From Haliclystus octoradiatus (lineage: Eukaryota > Cnidaria > Staurozoa > Stauromedusae > Haliclystidae): a DNA stretch of 64,000 bases. The notes beneath the pieces are model-generated. The model was not told the DNA's origin. It saw only the letters and a program-made list of their open reading frames with translations, and ran no database searches. The translations under genes were made by a program, and so were the position numbers. Numbering within the stretch: position 1 is the stretch's first letter; each line of letters opens with the position of its first letter. The DNA lies in assembly GCA_916610825.1 (NCBI GenBank), contig OU744453.1, positions 4,357,845 through 4,421,844 on the forward strand, read 5' to 3'. This document shows, in pieces, positions 11,801-24,800 of the stretch.

Positions 11801-14800
11801 TCCATCTGCTTCGAATTGAATTTTTTAACCCAATTCCTCTTTTCTTAATCTTTCTTCACTTGAAGATTTTGAACATTATTCTACGGTTATAAGAAATGTA
11901 TAAACAAATTTGACTGTTTAGTTCATGTAATGTTTGCCAGTAGTGAACTCAAGCCAACATTAAATGTTCATGGCGATTCAATTACAGCTAGAACATTTTA
12001 GATTTTCAATATTTCATTGTAAATAGTTCTATAGTTACTGTTTTCATAGTTTTATTTTTAGATTTCCCCTTAGATTTTATTGTTATTGCTGTTTATAATT
12101 TGTTATTTTTGTTATTCTTTAATTTGTTGTTATTAGAAATAAATGTAAACATGAAGGGATTGTATCTGTACTTGAAGAATCCATTTCAGCTCATCATCAT
12201 TTATCAACAACTCTTGGAATGGCAGAATTCTTTGAATATGCACTTACTAATCCGTTACCAAGTGATCAAACGATTGCAATTCATTTTGAAGATAAAGATT
12301 TATCGTAAGTCTTGTTGATACTTTCCCTGCGAAAAACAGTTTAGGAGTTTATAAACAGTTCTTGAACAGTTCATGAATGTTCAATTTTTTAACTTTTCAG
12401 GGCTTAACGCTGAATATGTATCTCTGTAAGTTTGTCAGAAATTCATGACAAGTAAAGATTACGTGGTTTTCCCTTACTTTTTGTGAGCCATTTGCCATTT
12501 ATAAAAACTGAACCCTGCAAAGAAACAGTCCATTGGTTCATGAACGTTGAATGACTCAATTTCCATGAACGGCATTGTCTTTTGTTCGATCACTGGCAAG
12601 ATCCGTTATTTGTTGGCGTCAGCCATTAAAACTCACACATGCTTGAAAAACACTAACAAACTATCCAACCACCTGAGTGAAAAAAAGCTAATAGGCTACC
12701 CGGTTTGTTGATAAATGATAAATGCCAAAAAATAATTGTATTTGCTATATTGTTGTTTCTAGTGTCATAACAAGCAGAGATGAATGGATGTATTTCAAAG
12801 ATTTGACAAACACAAGAACTCGTTAGTTGTTCATTCATATTTACTATGTTTTTTATCTCAGTGTCATTGTATTTGATTAATTGGCATCAGATTTCATAAG
12901 GTCCTACGTTCTTGAATAGTTCATTGGAGGCTCATTTTTAAATGGTTATAGCTAGAACAGGGAGTAACTCATTACTCAAGGACATCCTATATCAAAAACG
13001 AGACGCAACGCTAGATCATGGTGGATTGCAATTTGATCACTTGTTTACTCGTTCCTAGGTTCGTTAGGAACCCTTTAGACGATATGGTAAAAAATGATGT
13101 GGATAACCTTGTCGAGTTTAAATACGTTTTTGTTTCGAATACTTTCTGGGTTTTTAATTATTGTAAATTCTGCATTGTTTCTCGTTCTGGATTTTATTAA
13201 ACGTAGTTTCTATGTTTCCGAATTTATATGAAAATCCAGATAATGAAAATTTGTGTTTGTCTTCTTCTTATCAAGTTGGTATATTTGATCTCTATACTTT
13301 AGCATTGGAAGAAAATATGATTCATACGACGGAATCTACAATGGAAATATTTCTGAAAGGTTTTGAAACCTTACATGTTCCATTCAGATATCAAACATTT
13401 ACAATTTCATCATCGACTGAACAGAAAGATGTGGTAAGAATATATACTGACTGACGCAATGTTACTGTATTATCATCTTGATGCCCCTCTTGCCATTATA
13501 CAGTGGTATCTTAGTGACAGAATGTCTACATACAGTGTGGGAGAGCGAAGTTCTATTCTTCGACGTAGCACATCCAAATATACAAGCATTTGCCTCTGTT
13601 TTATCAAGGCTGATCATCGAAGTATCCATATTTTAACAGAAGCTGGACTGGAGTGAATTTTTTGCCAGTCAGGAGTCAAAGCAAGAGTCTAAAATGCAGT
13701 CGTGGTAAATTTCTTAAAGTATTTCAAAGTTGAAAATTGACCAGATATTTTTACTAGTTGGAAATTGGTTACGTATTTCAGACTATGAAAATGTTGTACC
13801 TTCTTATGTTTGCTTAGTTTGTTGATAAATTAATATATTCCAGACTTTTCACAGGAGTTTGTCAGAAATATTTTGGAGCCAGAGTCGGAGTTGGACTCTA
13901 TTTTTCTTACATTTCTGGAGCCGGACTCGGAGTCAAACGCTTCTATTTTCGGATTCAAAGTCTAAAAATGCGACTCTGTACACCTCTGCTACTTACTGTA
14001 GAACGGTTTTCCTGTTATGATTTTCTCAAACTCCAACTAAAGATCCGAAATATATACAACCTAGATTTACAGTAATAGGAGATACCAAGCAGATATCCCA
14101 AATTGATATTTTTCCTATACAGCATACCCTAGTATGCTACTCTGGGTCCTGAGTTTTATGATTTACAAATTGTTTGTATATCTGCTTTAAATGATTTGGC
14201 TAGGTATCTCAGCATCCATTAACTACCGTTGGTAAACGAAATCCTCTACTTAACAGAACTGACAAAAATTCAACAAAGCGCATTAAGGTAAGCCTCTATT
14301 ATGCTACGTATGTTTTGTAATGATGTGGCTGGTGGCCTAACTCATCAAGGAGACTTCACTTAAAACGTCTTCTTCTAGCCTTTGTCCAGTAATTCTCTCC
14401 CCTAACATTATGAAATCTGCTTCAAGGATGCAACTGAAACAGCATAGGATTGTTTTTGTTTTGATGTTCAAACAATCTGATAATTTCAAAATGTTGACAC
14501 AAAAACCTTGTACAACATTTTGTACTGAATTCAAGTAAATTTTTGTTCGCCCACTACAGTCAGAGTCATCTATTTACAAGGGTTGTGACACTATTTCATG
14601 TGCCGCTCTCGGCTCCCATTGGACAGAGGCAAGTCATATAATTTTATGGATACCATTTTTGTTCCGTCAAACCCAGGCTTGCGAAATTTGAACAGAAGTT
14701 GCGAAAATGATATCATGATTAATATTATTATTATTATTGGTCTTAGTCTGCTTCGATCTTCTTCATCGAGTCAAAGTCTTAGTAAAGTGAAGTCCTAGTC

Positions 14801-17673
14801 TTAGTCCAAGTAGATCCAAGTCTTTTTGGATCTTCTTCATTGAGTCCAGCTCTTAGTCTTAGTCCAAGTAGGTCCAAAATATTTTCATCATTGCTTTAAT
14901 CTTCCCTCAATGTTTAACATTCCGCAATTTCCATCTTAATCTGATATCTAAAGATTTGCCAATATTGTTCTCATTTTAGGTTTCTTTCTTATCACGTGAA
15001 CAACAACCCATTGCATTTCTTAAAATCGATGTTGATGTTTTACCACATGGCATTGATCAAACATTCCGTTTCTATCAAGCAGAACAATCATTTTTAAAAA
15101 GAACAATTCGATTACCACCATGGCATACACTAACAGGTATTAATTAAAACTTTTGAAATTATGTAAAACATTTATACAAGGTGATTGAGATATATATTCA
15201 AACCCTTTGAAAGACAATCAGTTATGACATTAATAAAGGTTGGAAGCAATTAGGAAACAATTAGCTGCTTGACTTGCGAAAAAAAGTAATGACTCAATGA
15301 ACTGTTATTCACCATTTTTACTCGGTTTGTGAAAAATGCATGAAAATTTCATTAAAGTTTATGAATAGTTCATGAAAAATTCATGAAAGGTTCTTGAATA
15401 TTTAGATAGATAATATATTTCAATCATTGAAACAAAGCAAATTAAAATACAGGAAAAAATTTACATGGATATATGTGTAGCTACAATGATTGAGGTCACC
15501 CCTTAAGAAATGCAGCTTGTTTATCGGAGGACTCGTTATTTTCAGGAATTTTTGTTTAACGGAAACAGCAATAACTTACGGGAATTTGATGATTTTTTTT
15601 TTATGAACTGATCATGTTAATGAAAACTAGGCAATTTAACGTCCACGAGACCACAAAGTTTTTTGGAAAGGAATACTTGAGAAACTTTTTGACTTTGACA
15701 ATTTTTGTAAAAATTCAGTTTGATGTTTAATCGGCCACAACCTTGATTACTAACGTCAACACAATCTTGTAATTTGTATACATATTCCTAATGCAATTGA
15801 ATAAACTTTCGATCCTAATAAGCCTCTTGGATGTTTGGACTTTTCGTTGATCTAAACAGGTTCATGGATTGGTTCATAAACAGTTCATGAACTGGGAAAA
15901 CAATTCCGTAAATGCTGTTTCATTTACCGATTCATAAACGTGTAATTGCCCAAATGTTCATGAACTGTGCATGAACGGAGAATTACCAAAATGTTCGTGA
16001 ACTGTTGATGAAATAATTCACAAAGTGTTCATTTGGACAACTTCAATTTCATGTACATCTCATGAACTCTGTTCGTAAATTTTTCACAGTGGGAGCCGGG
16101 AAAGTATGATAACTCATTAAAATTATCTATAAATCTTGCATCTTTTCTCTGAAAACAGACATAAATAATGGTAGACATGAAATTGTCAAGGAACATTGAA
16201 GAGGCTTATTTTCAAATGGAGAAATGGTAATGTGTTATATGATTCAACTTAAATAGAATGTAATGTTTCTTTTTTATGTAGATTCTAATTTAATTGGTGG
16301 CAATCGTCCGTCGACTGTTACCGCACGATGCTCAGATGATCACGTGATTTGTGAAATACAACAAACAGTAAGTACAATGTAGCCCCAATAGTATCACTAT
16401 CCTGGTTCAGTCAATAATCGTGGTTGTAGTGCCAGGAGTGAAATGGTTGAGTTGGGTAGAAACTGACTCTGAAACATTAATGAGTTACACTGTAGTAATA
16501 AGGTTACAATGCCTTCTGCGTTACTGTTAGTTAGGATTGGCTAAATGTTCTCATGAAAAATTGACTACAGCCCAACCAGCTATCTAATCACTACCCTGAG
16601 TGACCACTCTTGCAGACTTGCTTATTAAAGAACTAACCCCAAGTTACCTTTCTTTGTATCAAATTAGCTAGATAACGTTTACAAGATAGTGTTAACATCA
16701 TGGCTAGATTCCAGCTACCCGTGCAGTGAAGCTATTAAAACCCGTGTTAAAAGGACTGTTCTATCGCATATTTACAGTCTATTTTCCTCATTTATACTTC
16801 CATGTCTGTACAAGGAAACTTTTAATTAGAACATTAATTGTTTGTTTTTAAGGTTTCAGATGAACCTCAAGATGTGTACATCAAATGTCCATGTGGAGCA
16901 TCTCCTTCGTTAAAACGTGTTTATGTTTTAATTTACAAGTAAGTTAGTACTACACGAATCAGATGCTTCATGTATTACATTGCATTTATTTTGATTGTAA
17001 AAGAAATGCTCATTGTAATTGAAGGTGGATGTTTATAAATGTTACTGCTGTTCAGTCCTTCGTATCCTTACAAAACAAGCTTTTATAGCTCATGTGATTG
17101 TATCTAAGCAATATTATAATTTACAAAGTAAATGAAAATTACACACACACGCGTAATGCAAATTTTAAAAATTAAGTAATTTAAAAAACCCTAAAATTTC
17201 ATGTTTTTTCGACCAAAACAATAAACTGCGTGCATACTCAAAACAAAACTTCTCTAAAGTGTCTCTAAAGTGCACGCAGGCTACCAAAACAAATGAAAAC
17301 TTCAAAAATATCGAAAATCTTCTATAACGGTACCGTAAAACTTCGCAAGAATCCGGAAAAGACACCCCTTAAAGTGGCACGCCCCGTATAACCGATGTTT
17401 GGATGTCCCCTGGTTCTTGATGGCATATGAAAAAGTAATCTGCGGAGACTGGCGAGACTCCAATTAGTATGCTGTTCAGTAACAATTGCTTTTTTCACAG
17501 GATTTGACATTCATGTGTATATTACAACTATGCACAGTCTTTACTGTCAATGATGTGCCACTCATAATCGGATTATAAGCGTTCTCATCCTGATTTTGTC
17601 TTTTTAAAATCAGTGATAGATTTTCAACTAAACCATGTCTTGTTTGGCAAATTCTTGTCGCATCGTTACAAAG
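5887..17673 (+). CDS. NPHP4: NPHP4 exon cluster 1 (13 exons, central region)
   Basis: This cluster encodes the stretch from HLLRQGKSAIQVAHEL to WQILVASLQR. The first four or five exons are lysine and arginine rich (KIKRMEEFRKQLG, LQKEEKVQRIRDLKTIQFYR) and probably helical. From 12137 the protein becomes a series of beta-rich segments. The short exon 12763-12821 (VITSRDEWMYFKDL) matches the vertebrate block VIVDSQEWRDFK. Exon 13207-13433 is open well beyond its conserved end; its start was chosen because the acceptor at 13205-13206 is the one that continues the split codon from 12821. Introns here are 0.24-1.6 kb and carry SINE, MITE and TTCATGAA repeats. Confidence 0.9.
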
Positions 17674-20600
17674 GTAAACTCTAAGCTAAATCTCTAAACT
17701 GTTACTATCTAACTACTCTTTGTGTTAATTTGTTGGACTTAGTGCATTACAAAACTATTGATACAGAATAATGTGCCAACTCATAGTCGGTCTAGCAAAG
17801 ATGAATTATGGGTTATACAAAAATATTATAATCACGGCCGTAACTACATCATCTGATTGGGGAGATCTTGTCAATTTTACCCTATGAATTTACGAAATGT
17901 TCTTTTTGCCCGAAAAGGAGCTTCAGCACAGTACTGCTTGAATTAGGAGTCAAAAATTCTTATTGAGGGTGGGTGTCAAGCACCCCCACACACCCCTGGT
18001 ATCTACAACGGTGATTATATTATACATGTTTATTGTTTAATCATAGCAAGGATCCGACAAAAGTCCAAGATACTGGAGCAAGTTGAAAGAATAAATTCCA
18101 ATTTATTGGTCAAACCTTGATAAAAATTCAGAAGAAATAACATGAATGAAAACGTTTAAAATGCTCTATAATTTCACAAAAGGGCTTAAAGCTTTAAAAA
18201 GTTTCTTGAAAAGCGAGGTCAGCCTGGTCATTTATGCCGGGCTGAAAGTTGGATGAGATATATTTTATCATATAAACAGACCATCTTACCATCAACCTGG
18301 CTAGCCCGAGTCAAAAGGTTTCGAACCCCCTGCAGAACTTACTCGCTCCCCGGCGGTAATTATGACTGGCTTTTAAGATAATATTTCTTTACAATATCAA
18401 CTTATGTATTGTTTAATATCATCAATTAATGCCCCCTCCCCCCCCCCCCCAAAAAAAAAAAAGGAGTCAAAGACTACACATTCATAATTGTTACTAATAG
18501 TTTCATGCTTACGCAATCATCAGACAAATAAACTAATTAATGAAAAACATACAGTTCCGCCTATATCGATTTACAAACCTACAGTTATTGTTTAACAGAA
18601 CAAAGGATTTTGATGCTAGAAATAAATTGCATTGTTGTTATTTCCTATTATCGCTTGGTTAGTTATCATCTGCATAAATAAATTAGAAAATATATATAAT
18701 GTTTTCACGGATTTATAATTAGTTAGGTAAAATTTATTCTCATGTCTACATTTGGAAATGAGTTCAGACTTTTTTATTCAATAGATCATCTTTAGTGCAA
18801 ATGATGTGGTACTTTTCAATTAGGCATAGATGGCATTTTTTTGATTTATTGCTGTATGCTTTCGCTTTAGCTAGGCAGGTCCATTCAATTTTGTAGTTTT
18901 CTTTCCTATCTTTTAGTCTCCAGATGTATTTCGAAAGTTGTGTGCTGTTAATATATTTTCTGTGTTTGAATGACATCATATGGTGAGTGTATCTTTGTTT
19001 GAAGGTTCCCTCCGTCAAACCGATGTAATTTTGACCTTCCTGATCTTCTGTCGTAGTAACTTTTGCCTTGTAAACGAGGCTTTCTGTGAGGCATTCATTG
19101 TTAAATGGGCAAGGCCGTTTTACCCTACAGTTGCATTGTTTAGTACAAGCCTGCTGATTTTTATTTTCTCTGTTAATTATTTCGTTGTTATGGTTGGTTA
19201 TAATGGTCTTGTCATGTCAATTTCAACCTACAAAATGGCACCTTTCAACCATATCGGAAACCTAACGACGACCCACTATACATCAACATTAAGTCTAACC
19301 ATCCACCAACAATCCTAAAACACATACCTATCGCCATTAATCAAAGAATATCTGATTTGTCATCCAACAACACCATTTTCGAAAATACTAAAATCAGCTA
19401 TGAGAACGCCCTTATTGAAAGTGGCCACGACACTAATTTTGCCTATCAACCAAGACACGAACGACCAATTACCAGCAACACTCGAAACGGGCGCAGAAAT
19501 ATCACATGGTTTAATCCGCCCTATAATAAAAGTGTCAGAGCAAACATCGGCCGAACATTTCTAAAGCCCGGTTTCCACTTGACGAAAAATTCGCTGCAGC
19601 GAAAATTTCGCGGCTAAAAAGCCAAGTACGCATGCGCTGTGTGACGTTGCACACAATTTTGGACCACGCAGGTTTCGCTGCAACTTTCGCTGAAGCGAAA
19701 AAAGTAGTTGGAATTGATCCTACTTTTTTGCGATTCGCTGCAGCGAAAAGTGAATCAAACCAATGCAAATCATCTGAAAATGATCTTGTCATGACATTTT
19801 CAGCAAACAAGATGGCGGGATGAAATTTGTAGCCTGTATTGCTTTGTTGCCTGAAATTTGTAGCCTGTATTTTGTCAATTGTGAATCCAGTCACCAAATA
19901 ACGCAAACAAACACATGGTTTTCTCATGTGAGTATCGTTCTTTTCAAATTTTAGACCAATCATTACATAAAATTGTTCAAATGTCGAATGACATATTTTC
20001 GAAGAGAACGGTAAAAATATTCGATGTCGTAGATCTTCATTTCCTTTACGAGTAAATGAAACTCTCCTTTCTCTTTCCTCTCTTCAAATAATTTCCGGAT
20101 CCAGAATGGTTTACTGTATTTTCTTGCATAAACGTCTTCTCTACGTCTTCTGAGCAGAAACATTTGAATGATTTGTAGTCGTGCAAGCAATACAGCTTCC
20201 AAAATCCATCATGGTACCAGTCAATTTGGAAGCTGTATTGCTTGCACGACTACAAATTATTCAAATGTTTCTGCTCAGAAGACGTAGAGTTTATGCAAGA
20301 AAATACAGTAAACCATTCTGGGTCCGGAAATTATTTGGAGAGGAAAGAGAAAGGAGAGTTTCATTTACTCGTAAAGGAAATGAAGCTCTACGACATCGAA
20401 TATTTTTACCGTTCTCTTCGAAAATATGTCATTCGACATTTGAACAATTTTATGTAATGATTGGTCTAAAAATTGAAAAGAACGATACTTACATGAGAAA
20501 ACCATGTGTTTGTTTGCGTTATTTGGTGACTGGAGAATGGAGATTCACAATTGACAAAATACAGGCTACAAATTTCAGGCAACAAAGCAATACAGGCTAC

Positions 20601-21771
20601 AAATTTCATCCCGCCATCTTGTTTGCTGAAAATGTCATGACGACATCATTTTCAGATGATTTGCATTGGCTTGATTCATTTTTCGCTGCAGCGAATCGCA
20701 AAAAAGTAGGATCAGTTTCAACTACTTCTTTCGCTTCAGCGAAATTTGCAGCGAAACTTGCGTGGTCCAAACTCGTGTTCAACGTCACACAACGCATGCG
20801 TACTCGGCATTTTAGCCGCGAAATTTTCGCTGCAGCGAATTTTTCGTCAAGTGGAAACCGGGCTTAAACCTTATTAAAAAACACTTTCCAAAGTCGAACG
20901 AGTTAAGCAAAATATTCAACGCCAACACTATTAAAGTTAGATACAGCTGCACCTCAAACATGAAGACCATTATAACCAACCATAACAACGAAATAATTAA
21001 CAGAGAAAATAAAAATCAACAGGCTTGTACTAAACAATGCAACTGTAGGGTAAAACGGCCTTACCCATTTAACAATGAATGCCTCACAGAAAGCCTCGTT
21101 TACAAGGCAAAAGTTACTACGACAGAAGATCAGGAAGGTCAAAATTACATCGGTTTGACGGAGGGAACCTTCAAACAAAGATACACTCAGCATATGATGT
21201 CATTCAAACACAGAAAATATATTAACAGCACACAACTTTCGAAATACATTTGGAGACTAAAAGATAGGAAAGAAAACTACAAAATTGAATGGACCTGCCT
21301 AGCTAAAGCGAAAGCATACAGCAATAAATCAAAAAAATGCCATCTATGGCTAATTGAAAAGTATCACATCATTTGCACTAAAGATGATCTATTGAATAAA
21401 AAGTCTGAACTCATTTCCAAATGTAGACATAAAAATAAATTTTACCTAACTAATTATAAATCTGTGAAAACATAATATATATTTTCTAATTTATTTATGC
21501 AGATGATAACTAACCAAGCGATAATAGGAAATAACAACAATGCAATTTATTTCTAGCATCAAAATCCTTTGTTCTGTTAAACAATAACTGTAGGTTTGTA
21601 AATCGATATAGGCGGAACTGTATGTTTTTCATTAATTAGTTTATTTGTCTGATGATTGCGTAAGCATGAAACTATTAGTAACAATTATGAATGTGTAGTC
21701 TTTGACTCCTTTTATTATCTTTAGCTCTGTCAAATGATATCGAGCACTGTTTTTTGCTATAAGATGATATC

Positions 21772-21841
<70 letters not shown>

Positions 21842-24800
21842 TGCAAAAAATATATATATATATATTCTGCAACTACTGAATTAATTTACATTTTAATCTG
21901 AAAACAAATTTACAAGCCTACGATAATATTTTGTTTTCCTCAGATAATATTATTTTACAGGTACAATAATTGACTGAATTGCCATCAAGGGCCTTGAAAT
22001 GTTGTTGTTGCTGCTATTTATAGGATTGATTTAAGCATGACTATTGGTCAATCAAATAAAGTGTCGGTTCTTTTACGTGGGAAACAATCATCTCGTATGG
22101 TTCAATGTTATTCATCAAATCCTAATATATTGCAGGTATATATAATAATAATATATTAGGGAAAAAATAATTATAGGAGTGCACATACGTATATGAAAAT
22201 AATCAATATTTGGTAAAACAGAGCAATATATTATAAGAGACAAAGATGAAGAAAAAGCCTTTTTTCGTAGAAGATTTTTCAGGTATTTACAATATAATAT
22301 ATAGATAGAATAATCTTCCGGCAGATGAGATAGCTGTGCTCAGAACATATTTTTTAATTACTGACGTCTTTGACTCAGCCATCATCGCTACATTACAAGA
22401 AGTTAAGATAATTAAATCTTTCTAATTGGACATGAACAGTAATTTTTACTCAAACCAAGCAAAATAATCTTATACAAGAATTAAAAATATCAAAATTATA
22501 AGAATTATAGTATAGTATAAAGATATGATTATCTTTCGAGAGATGAACTCCTCCTAGACTACGGCTGTGAATGATTCCAAACTATATTATCCGGCTAAAC
22601 TCAAGCTTAAACTAACTCGAAACGCTTTTCGTTTGGCTTAGTTCTGAGTATTACGATCCGAGAAAGTGAATTTAGAACGATTAATGTTCTGGAAAATTAT
22701 TCTAAAAATCTTGCGTTCAATTAAGGAGCCGCGCGAGAACGCAAGAGATTCTAAAAACTTGAACAAATTTATGTTAAAACCTGTCCAAGGCAGCAGTTCG
22801 AATCACCTGATAATTTAATTTTACGGTTAGCTGTATATCTATACTACAAGAACATGCTATTCCTTTTACCGTAGATCGCTCTGTATCAACAAAATATTCA
22901 TTTCTGAAACGACTAGATTTACGAAATAATCACGACTTTTTCAGTTTCGATGTCATTATAATTTGTAGCGACAAATAAAGCACACGATATATCTGCAACG
23001 GTTTCGATTTATTCTTAAATCATCTTCAGGCAAGCAAAAGAGAGAGAGAGCACAAATGAGTATTAGTATATCACGTTTTGTTTGCGAAAATATTAATGTC
23101 CAAAAAATTGCATTTTTAATTGAAATTTAATGTTGCGTTATAGTAGCATGTATATATTATCAGGGAACATTACACAGAATAATCAATCAAATATTTGCTA
23201 CGTAATTCCCGTGGACTGCATGCAACCTTTCTGGAGTGAAGCGTCTAAAAGGCCCCAAACGCAGGCCGAATGCTGGTACCATAATTTCTTCAATAATGTG
23301 TTCTCTTTGGCTCAGTCACCATCGCTCTTAAAATTGTCAGGCCGACAGGTAAAATGTATATACATGTTTCCCTATAAGCTCACTTGAATTGCTAATCAAC
23401 TACAGTTTAACCCACTTAAGCGCAAGTCAGGATTGCCAATAATTTCCATTGCATTTATCTGTATTTGCAATTATATCAATTGTTTAAGAAGGTATTGATG
23501 ACAAAATAGTTTATCATGAACGAACTATCAATTATGATTTTTTAATCATGATTATTTCTGTTTAATCGGATTGATTAATATCTTGTGTTTTAGATTTTGC
23601 CTGCTGATCAATTCATGCTGATGGGTAATTCAGTTCAAGAAGTGAAATTGATTACTAATCCTTCCATTAAAAGTAATACTAATATTTTTGTCAATGTTGT
23701 TGGTATCCTTTTCAATTCAATCCGATAATTGGATCTATCTTCAAAACTAGATAATCTTATAGTAACATGATAAGACCACCTCCATTCTCCACTATAAATC
23801 GCATATGATTATAGATCGTTAAGGAACCAAACTCCGAGGGGTTACTTCTGTAATTTTTTGAGGGGTGTGCTATTACAACTTATTTACATTACAATATTGA
23901 TATACTTCCTGTAAACATAATCGTGTCATTTATAGTTTTAGTTTAGATTCTAATATACTGTTCTGTGATCAACAACGTTTATTCTCTCGTCTCAAGTTCT
24001 AGCTTATTCACATAATACTACATGGCGCTGCGATTATTCGAACTTTGGGATTGTTATTGTTGATTTGTTATTTATACCTTCGTCTTCGTTTGGTATATTT
24101 ATTGGTTCATATTTTTCATTCATCTTACTGTTCGTGTTGTTTACATTATGCCAATGGAGACACGTCAGAATGAAAAAGCTTCCACAAGCACTGCTGGTGA
24201 TGAAGAATTCTCTGATAATTCTGATTCTCATGATCCAATAATACCTTTGGCATCTTCTATTAATCTACCTTCAGGAGATATTCCGCCATGGTTTAACGCC
24301 ATTTTACAGCAACAACAACAAGCTTTTACCGCCGCTCTGCAATCCGTCGCTAAAGCAACTTCAAAACACAGAAATAACGAATCTCACTCGGGTTCAGCCA
24401 AAAGAATGGACATACCAACATTAAAAAGTCCTTCGAAGATAACTATTGCCGATTTTCGTGATTGGGAAGAACGATTTTCAGGTTACGCTGCTGCGACACG
24501 TTTGTCAACAGACTGCAATCTCGCTGCTCGAAGAGGCATACTAAGATCTGCAATTCACGACGATTGGTCAAAGTTGTGGACAGCCAAAGTAATCTTGGTC
24601 AACGATATCGATGATACAGACGCAATAATAGACAAATTTAGTCATTATCTTCGAGATAAACGAAATCCACTGCTTGATCGAAAAGAATTTCACAACAGGG
24701 ACCAACTTCCTGATGAGACGATAGATCAATACTACGCCGTTCTACGCACGCTTGATGAAAGCTGTGGGTTTTCCCCTGAGTTAACATGCGAAACATGTCA

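Larger units (their letters stand above)
9487..12136 (+). other. Two NPHP4 introns around exon 10789-10847
   Basis: Besides the palindrome-rich repeat and the SINE, 10545-10680 holds TTCATGAA units. 11330-11400 shares CCTAGGT-C-GTTAGGAACCC with 13050-13080. 11620-11820 is made of TTATTA and TTATTG simple repeats. I see no coding exon in the remainder. Confidence 0.5.
19213..21712 (+). mobile_element. 5'-truncated Penelope-like retroelement, interrupted by a MITE
   Basis: The sense copy starts inside the reverse-transcriptase C-terminus. The frame reads VNFNLQNGTFQPYRKPNDD and then PLYINIKSNHPPTILKHIP, the typical Penelope RT-to-linker region. It stops at 19564, where a 1300-bp palindrome is inserted, and resumes at 20868 in the same order (FPKSNELSKIF..., CNCRVKRPYPF...). 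The GIY-YIG endonuclease and a 3' untranslated tail follow to 21712. Removing the insertion and one TAA would restore the order. The upstream RT core is absent, so the copy is dead. Confidence 0.85.

Noticed and set aside
13212-13454. Stand-alone small gene
   Set aside because: It is NPHP4 exon 13207-13433 read past its donor site.
19535-20867. Open frames of 142 and 228 codons inside the palindrome
   Set aside because: They are mirror translations of the two arms of one non-coding MITE.
23130-23387. 85-codon open stretch in an NPHP4 intron
   Set aside because: No family, no repeat partner, and not needed for the NPHP4 frame.
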